From Acidovorax temperans (GTDB lineage Bacteria > Pseudomonadota > Gammaproteobacteria > Burkholderiales > Burkholderiaceae_C), in assembly GCF_006716905.1 (NCBI RefSeq), contig NZ_VFPV01000003.1, positions 372,001-436,000 on the forward strand: a DNA stretch of 64,000 nucleotides, in the 5' to 3' direction. The notes beneath the pieces were generated by a model that was not told the DNA's origin, made no database searches, and worked only from the letters and a program-made list of their open reading frames with translations. The position numbers and the translations under genes were made by a program. Of this stretch, positions 44,903 through 55,856 are shown piece after piece. Position 1 is the stretch's first letter; each line of letters begins with the position of its first letter.

Positions 44903-47556
44903 CCCAACGCAAACCGCGCCGCCTTCGCCACGGCCTGTGCATCCACCCCAAAGAACTGGCGCAGCGCCGCGCGCGTGTCGCTGCGGCCAAAGCCGTCCGT
45001 GCCCAGGGTGATGTAGCGGCGGCCTTCGGGCACGAAGGCACGCACCGTCTCGGGCACGGCGCGCACGTAGTCGGTGGCGGCAATCACCGGCCCGGCGGTG
45101 CCTGCCAGTTGTTGCGTGAGCCAAGGCGTGCCGTGCTCGGCCTCGCCACTCAAGGCGCGCTGTTCGCAGGCCACGCCATCGCGGGCCAGCTCGCTCCAGC
45201 TGGTCACGCTCAGCACGGTCACCTCCACGCCTTCAGCCGCCAGCAGCTCGGCTGCCTTGACCACTTCGGTCAGGATGGCGCCCGAGCCCATCAGGGTGAC
45301 GGATTTGGATGAAATCGGGCTCTCACGCCCGCCCATCAAGCGCTGGTAGCTCCTGAAAACATAGCAGCCACGCAGCACACCTTCGGTGGCACCCGCTGGC
45401 AAGTCGGGCTGGGCGTAATTCTCGTTCATCAGCGTGACGTAGTAGAAAACGTCGCGCTGCTCGGTCACCATTTCGCGCATGCCGGCGTCGATGATGACGG
45501 CCATCTCGCCCGCATAGGCCGGGTCATAGGCCTTGCAGTTGGGGATGGTGGCGGCCGCGAGGTGGCTGCTGCCGTCCTGGTGCTGCAGGCCCTCGCCGCC
45601 CAGCGTGGTGCGGCCCGAGGTGGCGCCCAGCAAGAAGCCACGAGCGCGCTGGTCGGCAGCCGCCCAGATGGCGTCGCCCACGCGCTGAAAGCCAAACATG
45701 GAGTAGTAGATGTAGAACGGCAGCATGGCCAGGCCGTGCACGCTGTAGCTGGTGGCGGCGGCCGTCCAGCTCGCAATCGCACCCGCTTCGCTGATGCCTT
45801 CTTCCAGGATTTGCCCATCCAGCGCCTCGCGGTAGCTCAGCACCGAGCCGATGTCTTCGGGCGCATAGCGCTGGCCCACGCTGCTGTAGATGCCCACCTG
45901 CTTGAACAAGTTGGCCATGCCAAAGGTGCGCGCCTCGTCGGCCACGATGGGCACGATGCGGGGGCCGAGTTGCGCATCTTTGAGCAGCGTGCCCAGCATG
46001 CGCACAAAGGCCATGGTGGTGCTCATCTCCTTGCCGTCTGCCTGCAGCGCGAACTGGGCGTAGCTTTCGATGGCGGGCACGGGCAGCGCATCGCACACGG
46101 TCTCGCGCCGCGGCAAGTAGCCACCCAGTTGTTGGCGGTGGCGGCGCAGGTACTGCATCTCAGGGCTGTCTTCAGCAGGCTTGTAGAAGGCCAGGCCCGT
46201 GGCCTGCGCGTCGGTCAGCGGCAGGTTAAAACGGTTGCGGAATTCGATGAGGTCCGTATCGTCGAACTTCTTTTGGCTGTGCGTGGTCATCTTGCCCTGG
46301 CCCGCCGCGCCCATGCCGTAGCCCTTTTTGGTGTGGGCCAAGATCACGGTGGGCTGGCCCTTGTGGGCGGCAGCGGCGGCGTAGGCGGCGTGAATCTTCA
46401 CCAGGTCGTGCCCGCCGCGCTTCAAGCGGTCGATCTGCTCGTCCGTCATGCCCTGGGCCAGCGCGGCCAGCTCGGGGCTTTGGCCGAAGAAGTTGTCGCG
46501 GTTGAAGCGCCCGTCTTTCGCAGCAAAGGTCTGCATTTGCCCGTCCACCGTGCCTTGCAGCGTGCGCACCAGCACGCCTGTCAGGTCGCGGGCAAACAGG
46601 CCGTCCCAGTCACTGCCCCACACCAGCTTGATCACGTTCCAGCCCGCCCCGGCAAACAGGCGCTCCAGCTCGTCGATGATGCGACCATTGCCACGCACCG
46701 GGCCGTCCAGCCGCTGCAGGTTGCAGTTGACCACCCAGACCAGGTTGTCCAGGCCCTCGCGCGCGGCGAGCGTGAGCGCGCTCATGCTCTCGGGCTCGTC
46801 CATCTCGCCGTCGCCAAACACGCCCCACACCTTGCGCCCCTCGCAGTTGAGCAAGTTGCGGTGCGTGAGGTAGCGCATAAAGCGTGCGTGGTAGATACTG
46901 CTGATGGGCCCAATGCCCATCGAGCCGGTGGGGAACTGCCAAAAATCGGGCATCAACCATGGGTGCGGGTAGCTGCACAGGCCCTGCGCCCCGGCGGCGG
47001 GCGCTGTCAGCTCCTGGCGGTAGTGCATCAGGTCTTGCTCGGACAAGCGCCCTTCCAGAAACGCCCGCGCATACACGCCCGGCGCGCTGTGCGGCTGGAA
47101 GAACACCAGGTCGCCCCGGTGTTGCCCCGCGCCCAGGCCCTCGCGGGCGCGGAAGAAGTGGTTGAAGCCGCTCTCAAACAAATCGGCTGCGCTGGCATAG
47201 CTGGCGATGTGCCCGCCCAGCTCGCCATACGCCTGGTTGGCCCGCACCACCATGGCGAGCGCGTTCCAGCGCATGATGGACGCCAGCCGCTCTTCCACCG
47301 CCAAATCGCCCGGGAACACGGGCTGGTTCTGCACCGCAACCGTGTTCACGTAGGGCGTGTTGAGCTGCGGCTGCCAGCCAATCTGCTGGGTGCGCGCCAG
47401 GTGCACCAGCTCGGCCAAGATGAGGCGAGCGCGCTCGGGCCCCTCGGTGGCCACCAGGGCCATAAAGGCGTCGCGCCATTCGGCGGTTTCTTGGGGGTCA
47501 ATGTCAGCCACAGTGTCCTGAGGGCTGAGGAGATGGGGGGGCAGTGGGGCGTTCAT
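44896..47556 (-). CDS. aceE: Pyruvate dehydrogenase E1 component (homodimeric)
   Basis: 886 residues, same length as the E. coli enzyme. Thiamine-diphosphate-dependent decarboxylation of pyruvate and acetyl transfer to lipoyl-E2. GDGEMDEPESMSALTLAAREGLDNLVWVVNCNLQRLDGPVRGNG is the ThDP motif region (key GDGEMDEPES and NCNLQRLDG). Also conserved DLVKIHAAY and ILAHTKKGYGMGAAGQGK. No aceF or lpd follows on this side, so this may be a stand-alone or second aceE copy. The 3' end is overlapped by the dispersed repeat. A divergent Lrp-type gene begins 103 bases upstream. Confidence 0.96.
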   Translation of the reverse strand: MNAPLPPHLLSPQDTVADIDPQETAEWRDAFMALVATEGPERARLILAELVHLARTQQIGWQPQLNTPYVNTVAVQNQPVFPGDLAVEERLASIMRWNALAMVVRANQAYGELGGHIASYASAADLFESGFNHFFRAREGLGAGQHRGDLVFFQPHSAPGVYARAFLEGRLSEQDLMHYRQELTAPAAGAQGLCSYPHPWLMPDFWQFPTGSMGIGPISSIYHARFMRYLTHRNLLNCEGRKVWGVFGDGEMDEPESMSALTLAAREGLDNLVWVVNCNLQRLDGPVRGNGRIIDELERLFAGAGWNVIKLVWGSDWDGLFARDLTGVLVRTLQGTVDGQMQTFAAKDGRFNRDNFFGQSPELAALAQGMTDEQIDRLKRGGHDLVKIHAAYAAAAAHKGQPTVILAHTKKGYGMGAAGQGKMTTHSQKKFDDTDLIEFRNRFNLPLTDAQATGLAFYKPAEDSPEMQYLRRHRQQLGGYLPRRETVCDALPVPAIESYAQFALQADGKEMSTTMAFVRMLGTLLKDAQLGPRIVPIVADEARTFGMANLFKQVGIYSSVGQRYAPEDIGSVLSYREALDGQILEEGISEAGAIASWTAAATSYSVHGLAMLPFYIYYSMFGFQRVGDAIWAAADQRARGFLLGATSGRTTLGGEGLQHQDGSSHLAAATIPNCKAYDPAYAGEMAVIIDAGMREMVTEQRDVFYYVTLMNENYAQPDLPAGATEGVLRGCYVFRSYQRLMGGRESPISSKSVTLMGSGAILTEVVKAAELLAAEGVEVTVLSVTSWSELARDGVACEQRALSGEAEHGTPWLTQQLAGTAGPVIAATDYVRAVPETVRAFVPEGRRYITLGTDGFGRSDTRAALRQFFGVDAQAVAKAARFALGL

Positions 47557-47623
47557 GAGAGCACACTGTAGAAAGGTTTTCCAAAAATAGGATGCCGAAA
47601 CGCGCAGGATTTACAACTTCAAA

Positions 47624-47636
47624 AGCATAATATGCT
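47624..47636. promoter_or_regulatory. Candidate Lrp-type operator between aceE and the Lrp gene
   Basis: AGCATAATATGCT, a 13-base perfect palindrome, and a related AGCATATGAAGCT at 47655-47667 that covers the regulator's start codon. Spacing about 31 bases, i.e. three helical turns, fits cooperative binding of an Lrp-type multimer. Confidence 0.6.
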
Positions 47637-47659
47637 GCATCAAAACGAAATCGCAGCAT

Positions 47660-48133
47660 ATGAAGCTTGACGCAACCGATCTGCGCATTCTGGCCGAGTT
47701 GCAGGCCGATGGCTCGCTCTCCAACGTGGAGCTGGCGCGCCGCGTGCACCTGTCACCCTCGCCCTGCCTGGCGCGGGTGAAGGCGCTGGAGGCTGCGGGC
47801 GTGATTGCCCGCTATGTGGCGCTGGCCAATGCGGCGGCGCTGGGCCTGGGGCTGAATGTGTTCATCAACATCAGCCTGAAGACGCAGAGCAAGGAGGCGC
47901 TGGCCGACTTCGAGCGGCGCATTGCCGAGCACGACGAGGTGATGGAGTGCTACCTGATGAGCGGCGACTCCGACTACCTCATCCGCGTGGCACTGCCTGA
48001 CATTGCGGCGCTGGAGCGGTTCATCCTGGAGCAGCTCACGCCGATTCCGGGCATCGAGAAGATCCGCTCCAGCTTTGCGCTCAAGCAGGTGCGCTACAAA
48101 ACGGCGCTGCCGCTGCCGCACGCTCGGGGCTGA
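47660..48133 (+). CDS. Lrp/AsnC family transcriptional regulator
   Basis: 157 residues. N-terminal helix-turn-helix ([39 protein letters not shown], about 5-43; recognition helix [14 protein letters not shown]) and a C-terminal RAM effector domain ([16 protein letters not shown] and [14 protein letters not shown]). Divergent from aceE, which it may regulate; palindromes lie between. Its 3' end overlaps the converging gamma-lyase gene by 53 bases. Confidence 0.93.
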   Translation: MKLDATDLRILAELQADGSLSNVELARRVHLSPSPCLARVKALEAAGVIARYVALANAAALGLGLNVFINISLKTQSKEALADFERRIAEHDEVMECYLMSGDSDYLIRVALPDIAALERFILEQLTPIPGIEKIRSSFALKQVRYKTALPLPHARG

Positions 48134-49373
48134 TAGCAGCGTTGATGCCTGCGCTCAGGTCCATGGCATGGGCCAGGTCCAGCGCCTGGCCGATGTCGGC
48201 CAGCAGGTCGTCCAGGTCTTCCAGCCCCACCGACAGGCGCACCAGCCCTTCGGCAATGCCGTGGGCGGCACGCTGCTCGGGCGTGTAGGTGGAATGCGTC
48301 ATGCTGGCCGGGTGCTGGGCCAGGGTTTCGGCATCGCCCAGGCTCACGGCGCGGGTGACGAGCTGTAGCGCATCCATGAAGCGCACACCTGCCTGCAGAC
48401 CACCGCGCAGCTCAAAGGCGATCATCCCGCCCATCTGGCGCATCTGCTGCTGCGCCAGCGCATGCTGCGCAAAGTTGGGCAGGCCGGGGTAGTGCACGGC
48501 CGCCGCAGCGGGGTGGGCTGCGATGAACTCGGCCACCTTCTGCGCGCTCTGGCAGTGGCGGTCCATGCGCAGCGCCAGGGTTTTCAGGCCGCGCATCACC
48601 AGGTGGGCATCTTGCGCCGACATCACGGCGCCGGTCATGTCTTTGAGTCCGTAGAGGCGCACGCGCTGGGCCAGCTCGGCATCGGCAAACACGGCTGCGC
48701 CTGCCGTCAGGTCACCATGGCCGCCCAGGTATTTGGTCATGGAATGCACGCTCACATCGGCACCCAGCAGCAATGGCTGCTGCAGGTAGGGTGTGCAGTA
48801 GGTGTTGTCCACCACCACCTTGGCGCCCTGGGCGTGGGCCAAAGCGGATACCGCAACGATGTCCACCAGACGCATGTTGGGGTTGGCGGGGGTTTCCAGG
48901 TAAACCACGCGGGTCTTGGCGGTTAGTGCCTCGGCCACGCGGGCGGGGTCGGTCATGTCCACATGGCGCACCGTGACGCCAAAGCGCCCCAGCCCGTGGT
49001 TCAAAAACGAGAAGGTACAGCCATAGAGCGTAAGGTCGGCCAGGATTTCGTCGCCCGGCTCCAGCATGGACCACAGTGTGGCGGTGATGGCGCCCATGCC
49101 TGAGCCGAACACCACCGCGCCCGCGCCCTCTTCCAGCGCAGCCAGCCGCCCTTCCAGCAGCGCCAGCGTGGGGTTGGCAATGCGGGTGTAGAAGTAGCCG
49201 GGTTCCTCGCCAGCAAAGCAGCGCGCGCCATAGGCCACGTCCGGGAAGGCATAGGTGGCCGAGGTGTGGATGGGAGGCACCAGCGCGCCCTGGTGGTCGG
49301 CGGGGTTGTAGCCGTGGTGGATGGCGCGGGTGCTGAAGCCGGTGGCGGTGGTGCGGTTGATGGTGCGGGTCAT
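48081..49373 (-). CDS. Methionine gamma-lyase / cystathionine gamma-lyase-type PLP enzyme
   Basis: 430 residues, Cys/Met-metabolism PLP family. Key residues: [22 protein letters not shown] (phosphate-site YTR), [29 protein letters not shown], and the Schiff-base lysine in [41 protein letters not shown] fits methionine gamma-lyase, which cleaves methionine to methanethiol, 2-oxobutyrate and ammonia; cystathionine or O-acylhomoserine chemistry is possible. ATG at 49373. Divergent from its probable Lrp-type regulator; ends inside the other Lrp gene. Confidence 0.88.
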   Translation of the reverse strand: MTRTINRTTATGFSTRAIHHGYNPADHQGALVPPIHTSATYAFPDVAYGARCFAGEEPGYFYTRIANPTLALLEGRLAALEEGAGAVVFGSGMGAITATLWSMLEPGDEILADLTLYGCTFSFLNHGLGRFGVTVRHVDMTDPARVAEALTAKTRVVYLETPANPNMRLVDIVAVSALAHAQGAKVVVDNTYCTPYLQQPLLLGADVSVHSMTKYLGGHGDLTAGAAVFADAELAQRVRLYGLKDMTGAVMSAQDAHLVMRGLKTLALRMDRHCQSAQKVAEFIAAHPAAAAVHYPGLPNFAQHALAQQQMRQMGGMIAFELRGGLQAGVRFMDALQLVTRAVSLGDAETLAQHPASMTHSTYTPEQRAAHGIAEGLVRLSVGLEDLDDLLADIGQALDLAHAMDLSAGINAAISPERAAAAAPFCSAPA

Positions 49374-49443
49374 GCTTGTCTCCTGATGGGCCGACCACAG
49401 GCGGGGTGCGGGTCGGATGTAGAGATTCTTGGCCTCATCGGCG

Positions 49444-49497
49444 GGCAAAATTTCGCCTTCTTTGCCTCAATAACATATTCAAAGGGCAAAATTTGCC
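49444..49497. promoter_or_regulatory. Paired operators between gamma-lyase and Lrp genes
   Basis: GGCAAAATTTCGCC (49444-49457) and GGCAAAATTTGCC (49485-49497), two near-identical palindromes about 40 bases centre to centre, with a TTTGCC half-site between. Likely binding sites of the adjacent Lrp-type regulator. Confidence 0.72.
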
Positions 49498-49522
49498 TCA
49501 AACAATCACCCTGCGAGCCACC

Positions 49523-49990
49523 ATGCACCCCTACCCGCTCGACCCCGTAGACCGCACCCTGCTCAACGCCCTGCAGCGCGACGGCCGCGCCACCGTGGGC
49601 GACCTGGCCGAGGCGGTGTCGCTTTCCACCTCGCCCTGCTGGCGGCGCGTGCGTGCGCTGGAAGAAGCCGGGGTGATTGCGGGCTACCACGCCCACCTGC
49701 ACCGCCAGCGCGTGGGCTGGGGCGTGCTGGGCTTTGTACAACTGGCGCTGCACGACCACACCGCCGAAACCACCTCGGCGCTGGAACGCGAGGTAATGGC
49801 CATGCCCCAGGTGCTGTCGTGCCACAACCTGTCAGGCCGCTACGACTACCAGCTGGAGGTGGTGGCGGCCGACCTGGAATCGTTTGCCGACTACGTGCGC
49901 ACCCATGTGCGCAGCCTGCCGGGCGTGCGCGAGATTTCGACGAGCTTTTCGCTCAAGGAAGTGAAGCGCACCATGGCGCTGCCGCTGTAG
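49523..49990 (+). CDS. Lrp/AsnC family transcriptional regulator
   Basis: 155 residues. HTH at the N-terminus (DRTLLNALQRDGRATVGDLAEAVSLSTSPCWRRVRALEEAG; recognition part LSTSPCWRRVRALEEAG) and RAM domain (VLSCHNLSGRYDYQLEV; GVREISTSFSLKEVK). ATG at 49523. Divergent from the gamma-lyase gene with paired palindromes between, so it probably activates it in response to an amino acid such as methionine. Paralogous to the Lrp gene at 47.7 kb. Confidence 0.93.
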   Translation: MHPYPLDPVDRTLLNALQRDGRATVGDLAEAVSLSTSPCWRRVRALEEAGVIAGYHAHLHRQRVGWGVLGFVQLALHDHTAETTSALEREVMAMPQVLSCHNLSGRYDYQLEVVAADLESFADYVRTHVRSLPGVREISTSFSLKEVKRTMALPL

Positions 49991-50021
49991 CAAGCTGCGC
50001 GGCAGCCACCGCTCCAACCCT

Positions 50022-50918
50022 TCAGCGTTGCGGGAGTTGCAGCGCGCTGGTGGCCACACGCTTGCGCAGCTCGCGAATCAGCGCCTTGGCCCGCGCCTCG
50101 TTGGCGGGCCCCATGCGCACCAGAATTTTCTGCCCGCTCGAGAGCGATTCCAGCGCCGGGTCCACCAGTTCATACCGCACCCACGGGCGCAGGTTGGGCA
50201 CATCGGTGTTCACTGGCGTCAGCTTTACGCGCAGCGGGCCCTGCAGCTCGGGCGCCAGCAGCAGGTGGTCCAGCACGGCCACCAGGCGGTCGTTGAAGTA
50301 CTGCTTGGGGTAGCCCAGTTCTTCGTGCGCTTGCTGAAACAGCGGGTACAGCCGCGCGTAGAGCGCCACGGCAGAATCCAGCGGCACCGCCTCGGCAAAC
50401 GTCAAAAAAGCGCTGTAGCGGGCTGCGTTGGCGGCAGAGATCGTGGTGCCAGCGTCCCCTTGGTCATCCACCACAAAGCGCTGCGGCATGGGCTGCACCG
50501 GCCACATGCGCGAGGGTGCATGGGCGCGGGCCAGGTTGTCCACGGTGGCGACCACACGGCGAACGAAGCCATCGCTCACCAAAAACGACGCCAGTTTGTC
50601 GCGGCCTAGCAGTTCGGCCAGCAGGGCCGTGACCCGTTGGTCAGACTCGGCCAGCGCAGGCAAGGCAGGGTCTGCCGGTGCCAGGGCGTCCACAGGATTC
50701 TGGGGGCCAGATGCCTCGTGCATGGGCGGCGGGGCCACTGGGGCCTCTGGCGCTGCAGCCACAGGGGGCGGCGCCACGGTGGCCTGTTCAGGGCGCAGCC
50801 AGTACCACCAGACAGCTGCGGCCGCTACCGCGCAGGCCAGCGCGGCCGCAATGACCCGGGGGGTGGACGATGCGCGCTCCGGCGCGGGGCGGAACTCGGG
50901 GGTTTCGTGATCGGGCAT
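50022..50918 (-). CDS. DUF3014 family membrane-anchored protein
   Basis: 298 residues. One N-terminal membrane segment (AAALACAVAAAAVWWYWL, about 24-41), a Pro/Ala-rich linker, then a DUF3014 domain (about 80-270: LVSDGFVRRVVATVDNLARA, FLTFAEAVPLDSAVALYARLYPLFQQAHEELGYP). Function of the family is unknown; topology suggests the domain faces the periplasm. Converges with the Lrp gene across 31 bases. No clear partner gene. Confidence 0.85.
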   Translation of the reverse strand: MPDHETPEFRPAPERASSTPRVIAAALACAVAAAAVWWYWLRPEQATVAPPPVAAAPEAPVAPPPMHEASGPQNPVDALAPADPALPALAESDQRVTALLAELLGRDKLASFLVSDGFVRRVVATVDNLARAHAPSRMWPVQPMPQRFVVDDQGDAGTTISAANAARYSAFLTFAEAVPLDSAVALYARLYPLFQQAHEELGYPKQYFNDRLVAVLDHLLLAPELQGPLRVKLTPVNTDVPNLRPWVRYELVDPALESLSSGQKILVRMGPANEARAKALIRELRKRVATSALQLPQR

Positions 50919-51073
50919 CAGGTCTCCTCAGGTCAAAACAGGAACAACCCTTGTCCGAGTGGCTGAGGCGCCAGGCGTTCCCCGCCCCTACCGCAGTGGG
51001 GCTTGCTGAATTGGAAACCCGCTGGGTGAGGCGCCGGTAACGCGATGTAGACCGCGCCCCGCTCGCCCCACGG

Positions 51074-51745
51074 CTAGAACGCCATCGGCGTGGTCGAAAG
51101 GGACTCCAGCCACGCCACCGTGGCCGCCAGTTCGGATGGCCGGATCTCGTGCGCGCTGGGAAACTCGTGGTACGCCACCGACACAGGCAGCGTAGCCATG
51201 TGGTGCGCGATGGCCTGGGCGTGGGCCAGCGGGATCACGTTGTCGTAGGTGCCATGGCTCAGCCACAGTCGCTTGCCGTGCAGTGCATCTGCAGGCGCCG
51301 TCAGGGGCACCACCTGTTGCAACAGGCGGCTGTGCCACACCAGCGCAGCGTGCATCAACGCAGGCTGGGTCAGCAGCAGCGACAGCGCCATGATGCCGCC
51401 CTGGCTGAAACCGCCCACCACCACCCGCTCAGGCGGAATGCCCAGTTGTTCGCTGGCGGATTGAATCGTCTGCGCCACCAGCGCGCGGCTTTGTGCCTCT
51501 TGCGCTTCGTTGATGGTGCGCTCCCCATTAGGCTCGATGGAAAAATCAAACCACGCATGCGAACCCGGCCCCATGCGAAACGGCGCTCGCAGGCTCAGCA
51601 CATGAAAGCGGTCTGGTATCTGGGGCGCCAGGCTGAACAGGTCTTGCTCGTTGCTGCCCACGCCGTGCATCAGCACCAGCAACCAGGGATGGGGCGTAGT
51701 GGCGATGGCGGGGCGTTGCAAAAAGGTCAGTGGCAAATCAAGCAT
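51074..51745 (-). CDS. Alpha/beta hydrolase, phospholipase/carboxylesterase family
   Basis: 223 residues. Nucleophile elbow GGFSQGGIMAL (Ser about 115), HGVGSNEQDLFSLAP oxyanion region near the start, and catalytic Asp and His in SHGTYDNVIPLAHAQ and FPSAHEI. Similar to bacterial acylprotein-thioesterase-like carboxylesterases (EstB type). Likely cytoplasmic hydrolysis of short-chain or acyl-protein esters. Eighty-three bases downstream of the DODA-type gene. Confidence 0.88.
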   Translation of the reverse strand: MLDLPLTFLQRPAIATTPHPWLLVLMHGVGSNEQDLFSLAPQIPDRFHVLSLRAPFRMGPGSHAWFDFSIEPNGERTINEAQEAQSRALVAQTIQSASEQLGIPPERVVVGGFSQGGIMALSLLLTQPALMHAALVWHSRLLQQVVPLTAPADALHGKRLWLSHGTYDNVIPLAHAQAIAHHMATLPVSVAYHEFPSAHEIRPSELAATVAWLESLSTTPMAF

Positions 51746-51828
51746 ATCCAGTCACCTCAGGCAGGTTGAAAAGTTGGGCGCCAGCACCCGCCAGGCGGGC
51801 TCTTGGTGCAGGAGCCAACAGGTGGCGG

Positions 51829-52662
51829 TCAGTGCACCGGGTGCAGCGAAAAGGCATCCATGGCCAGCATGCTGTACATCACTTCGCGGCTCAGATAGTT
51901 TGCCCGCAAATCGTCGCCCGCCGCGCCCAGGGCGAAGAACAAGGGCAGGAAATGGTCGTCCGTAGGGTGGGCGCGGGCAGCGTGTGGGGCCTGGCTGCGG
52001 TAGTTCAGCAGGGCCTTCAGGTCGCCGCGAGCCAAGGCGTCTTCAATCCAGCGGCTGAATTCCAGCACATACGGGGCAGGCTCGCGCGCACCGCCAAAGA
52101 ATTCCGCCAGGTTGTGCGTCATGCTGCCAGAGCCCACCACCAGCACGCCCTGGCTGCGCAGGCTGCGCAAGGCAGCGCCCATGGCATACACCTCTGCCGG
52201 GCCCGCGCCCACGGGCAGCGCTACCTGCACCACGGGCACATCGGCTTGCGGCAGCAAGTGCATCATCGGCACCCAGGCACCATGGTCAAAGGGCCGGGCT
52301 GCATCGCCCTGCGCGGCAATGCCCGCAGCGCCCAGCAACTCCAGCACTTCAGACGCCAATGCAGGCGAGCCTGGGGCCGGGTACTGCAACTGGTACAGCG
52401 CGGGCGGAAAGCCGCCAAAGTCGTGCCACGTAGCGGGCTGCGCACCCGCCATCACCAGGGGTGATCGCGCCATCCAGTGGGGCGACATCACCACCACGCC
52501 GCGCAGGCCCGGAAACTGCGCCTTCAGCTCCTGGCCCCAGCGGGTCAGCGCCGGGCCGGTTTCACCTGCCTCCAGCGCAAACAAGGGGGCACCGTGCGAC
52601 ACGAACAGTGCAGGCACGGTTGCGGAAGCGGGGGTAGAAAGAGCGGAAGAATGCGTGGACAT
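51829..52662 (-). CDS. DODA-type extradiol ring-cleavage dioxygenase (LigB-like, YgiD family)
   Basis: 277 residues. Class-III extradiol dioxygenase fold; metal-site histidines in FVSHGAPLFALE, SPHWMAR, RPFDHGAWVPMMHLLPQADVPVVQVALP (in part: PFDHGAWVPMMHL) and GSMTHNLAEF. E. coli YgiD is a zinc-dependent 4,5-DOPA dioxygenase. In this genome it may act on a catechol-type aromatic. No other aromatic-degradation genes lie nearby. Monocistronic or paired with the downstream esterase. Confidence 0.88.
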   Translation of the reverse strand: MSTHSSALSTPASATVPALFVSHGAPLFALEAGETGPALTRWGQELKAQFPGLRGVVVMSPHWMARSPLVMAGAQPATWHDFGGFPPALYQLQYPAPGSPALASEVLELLGAAGIAAQGDAARPFDHGAWVPMMHLLPQADVPVVQVALPVGAGPAEVYAMGAALRSLRSQGVLVVGSGSMTHNLAEFFGGAREPAPYVLEFSRWIEDALARGDLKALLNYRSQAPHAARAHPTDDHFLPLFFALGAAGDDLRANYLSREVMYSMLAMDAFSLHPVH

Positions 52663-52813
52663 GGAACACCTCTTGTGAGTATTCGTACTGTAAAAGAGAT
52701 CGCCCCGCCGAAAAAGCCGCCGAACAAGGACGGATTGTTCCGCCTATGCTGCGAATCAACCCTCTTCGTGGCACCCCAGCGGTGGTAGCCGCCGCGCGGT
52801 GTGCGCGGGCCGC

Positions 52814-53233
52814 TCAATCCCCGCCGCGCACCCGCCCGCGCAGCGCTTTGGTCTCGCCCCGCTGGCTCTTGCCTGCCAGGCGGCGCTGCTGCGCACCGTA
52901 TGTGGGCTTGGTGGCGCGGCGCACGCGCGGCGGCGCAGCCACCGATTGCACCAGCGCGTTGAGCCGGGCCATGGCGTCAGCCAGGTTCTGCTCCTGGCTG
53001 CGAAACTGCTGCGCCTTGATCACCACCACCCCGTCTTGCGTGATGCGTGAATCGTGCAAGGCCAGAAGGCGCTCTTTCACCGCCTCTGGCAACGCAGAGG
53101 CCCGCACATCAAAGCGCAGATGCACTGCGCTTGATACCTTGTTGACGTTCTGCCCACCCGGCCCCTGCGCACGCACGGCGCACCACTCCACCTCTTCAGG
53201 CTGAATGGGGCGAACCAACGGGGCAGTAGACAT
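52814..53233 (-). CDS. arfB: Alternative ribosome-rescue factor / peptidyl-tRNA hydrolase ArfB
   Basis: 139 residues. RF-1-like catalytic domain with the GGQ motif at 26-28 (AQGPGGQNVNKVSSAVHLRF) and the long basic C-terminal tail (KPTYGAQQRRLAGKSQRGETK) that enters the mRNA channel of stalled ribosomes. Releases peptides on ribosomes lacking a stop codon. ATG at 53233; a longer frame reaching 53407 is not supported. Confidence 0.95.
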   Translation of the reverse strand: MSTAPLVRPIQPEEVEWCAVRAQGPGGQNVNKVSSAVHLRFDVRASALPEAVKERLLALHDSRITQDGVVVIKAQQFRSQEQNLADAMARLNALVQSVAAPPRVRRATKPTYGAQQRRLAGKSQRGETKALRGRVRGGD

Positions 53234-53344
53234 AGGGCGGTGATGATGGTGCAAGCAAGGCTGAGCGCGGCTTCTTCTGGAAACACAAGAAACACGCGGC
53301 ACCAGAATACCGCGCCTTTTTGCCGCGCCGTTTGCACAGGCCGC

Positions 53345-53378
53345 AAAAAAGCGCCCTGCCCCAAAGAGGCAAGGCGCT
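53345..53378 (-). terminator. Terminator after the His/Tyr-rich protein gene
   Basis: Minus strand: AGCGCC-T-TGCC, loop TCTTTGG, GGCA-G-GGCGCT, then TTTTT. Confidence 0.82.
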
Positions 53379-53457
53379 GGGAAGGCGCTTCGGCGGTGAC
53401 GACGCACGAAGCGCGAGGGGAATGGTGCGCAGCCAGGGCCGCAGGGGCCCCTAACGT

Positions 53458-53814
53458 TCAGCGCCAGTCACGGTCACCGTGGTGGCGGTGGTGGCGGTGG
53501 TGGCGATGCCCGCGATGGCCTTCACGGTAATAGTGGCCGGCGGGCGGCGCGTAGTACACCGCTGGGGGGGGCGCGTAGTACACGCGGGGTGGCGGTGGCG
53601 CGTAATAAATGGGGCGTGGCGCCACGTACACCGGCGGGGGAGCCACATAAACGGGGTAACCGTAGCCGTTGCTCACGCCCACCGACACGCCAGGCGAATT
53701 CACGCCAATCGACCAATTGACATCACGCGCCTGGGCAGCACCGGCGCCAGTCAGCAGCGCCAGGGCCACGCCGGCCGCTGCGGCCATGGCTTGGATAGAA
53801 CGGGTTTTCGTCAT
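53458..53814 (-). CDS. Exported Tyr/Pro- and His-rich small protein
   Basis: 118 residues. Signal peptide ending GAGAAQARD (about residue 30). The mature part has repeated YVAPPP / YYAPPP units (about 54-92) and a C-terminal His/Arg run (HRGHRHHRHHRHHGDRDWR). No enzyme domain. Such proteins are common in Burkholderiales and may bind metals or polyanions in the periplasm or outer surface; function unknown. ATG at 53814 with AAGGAG upstream; the frame open to 54015 is antisense to glnS. Confidence 0.75.
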   Translation of the reverse strand: MTKTRSIQAMAAAAGVALALLTGAGAAQARDVNWSIGVNSPGVSVGVSNGYGYPVYVAPPPVYVAPRPIYYAPPPPRVYYAPPPAVYYAPPAGHYYREGHRGHRHHRHHRHHGDRDWR

Positions 53815-53987
53815 GGAAATCTCCTTTTTGAGGGGAGGCGGCCCACGGGCGGGGTTGGCCTCTGCCGTGCATAACGCACCAGGTGGCCAAAAGGATGGCA
53901 CAAAACCGCCGCAATATTGTTTCTGGACGTACACGCGCCAGCAGCCCCTGTGCCATTTGCCACGTAAGCGCCGCCTAAAATGGGCGA

Positions 53988-55856
<1,869 letters not shown>

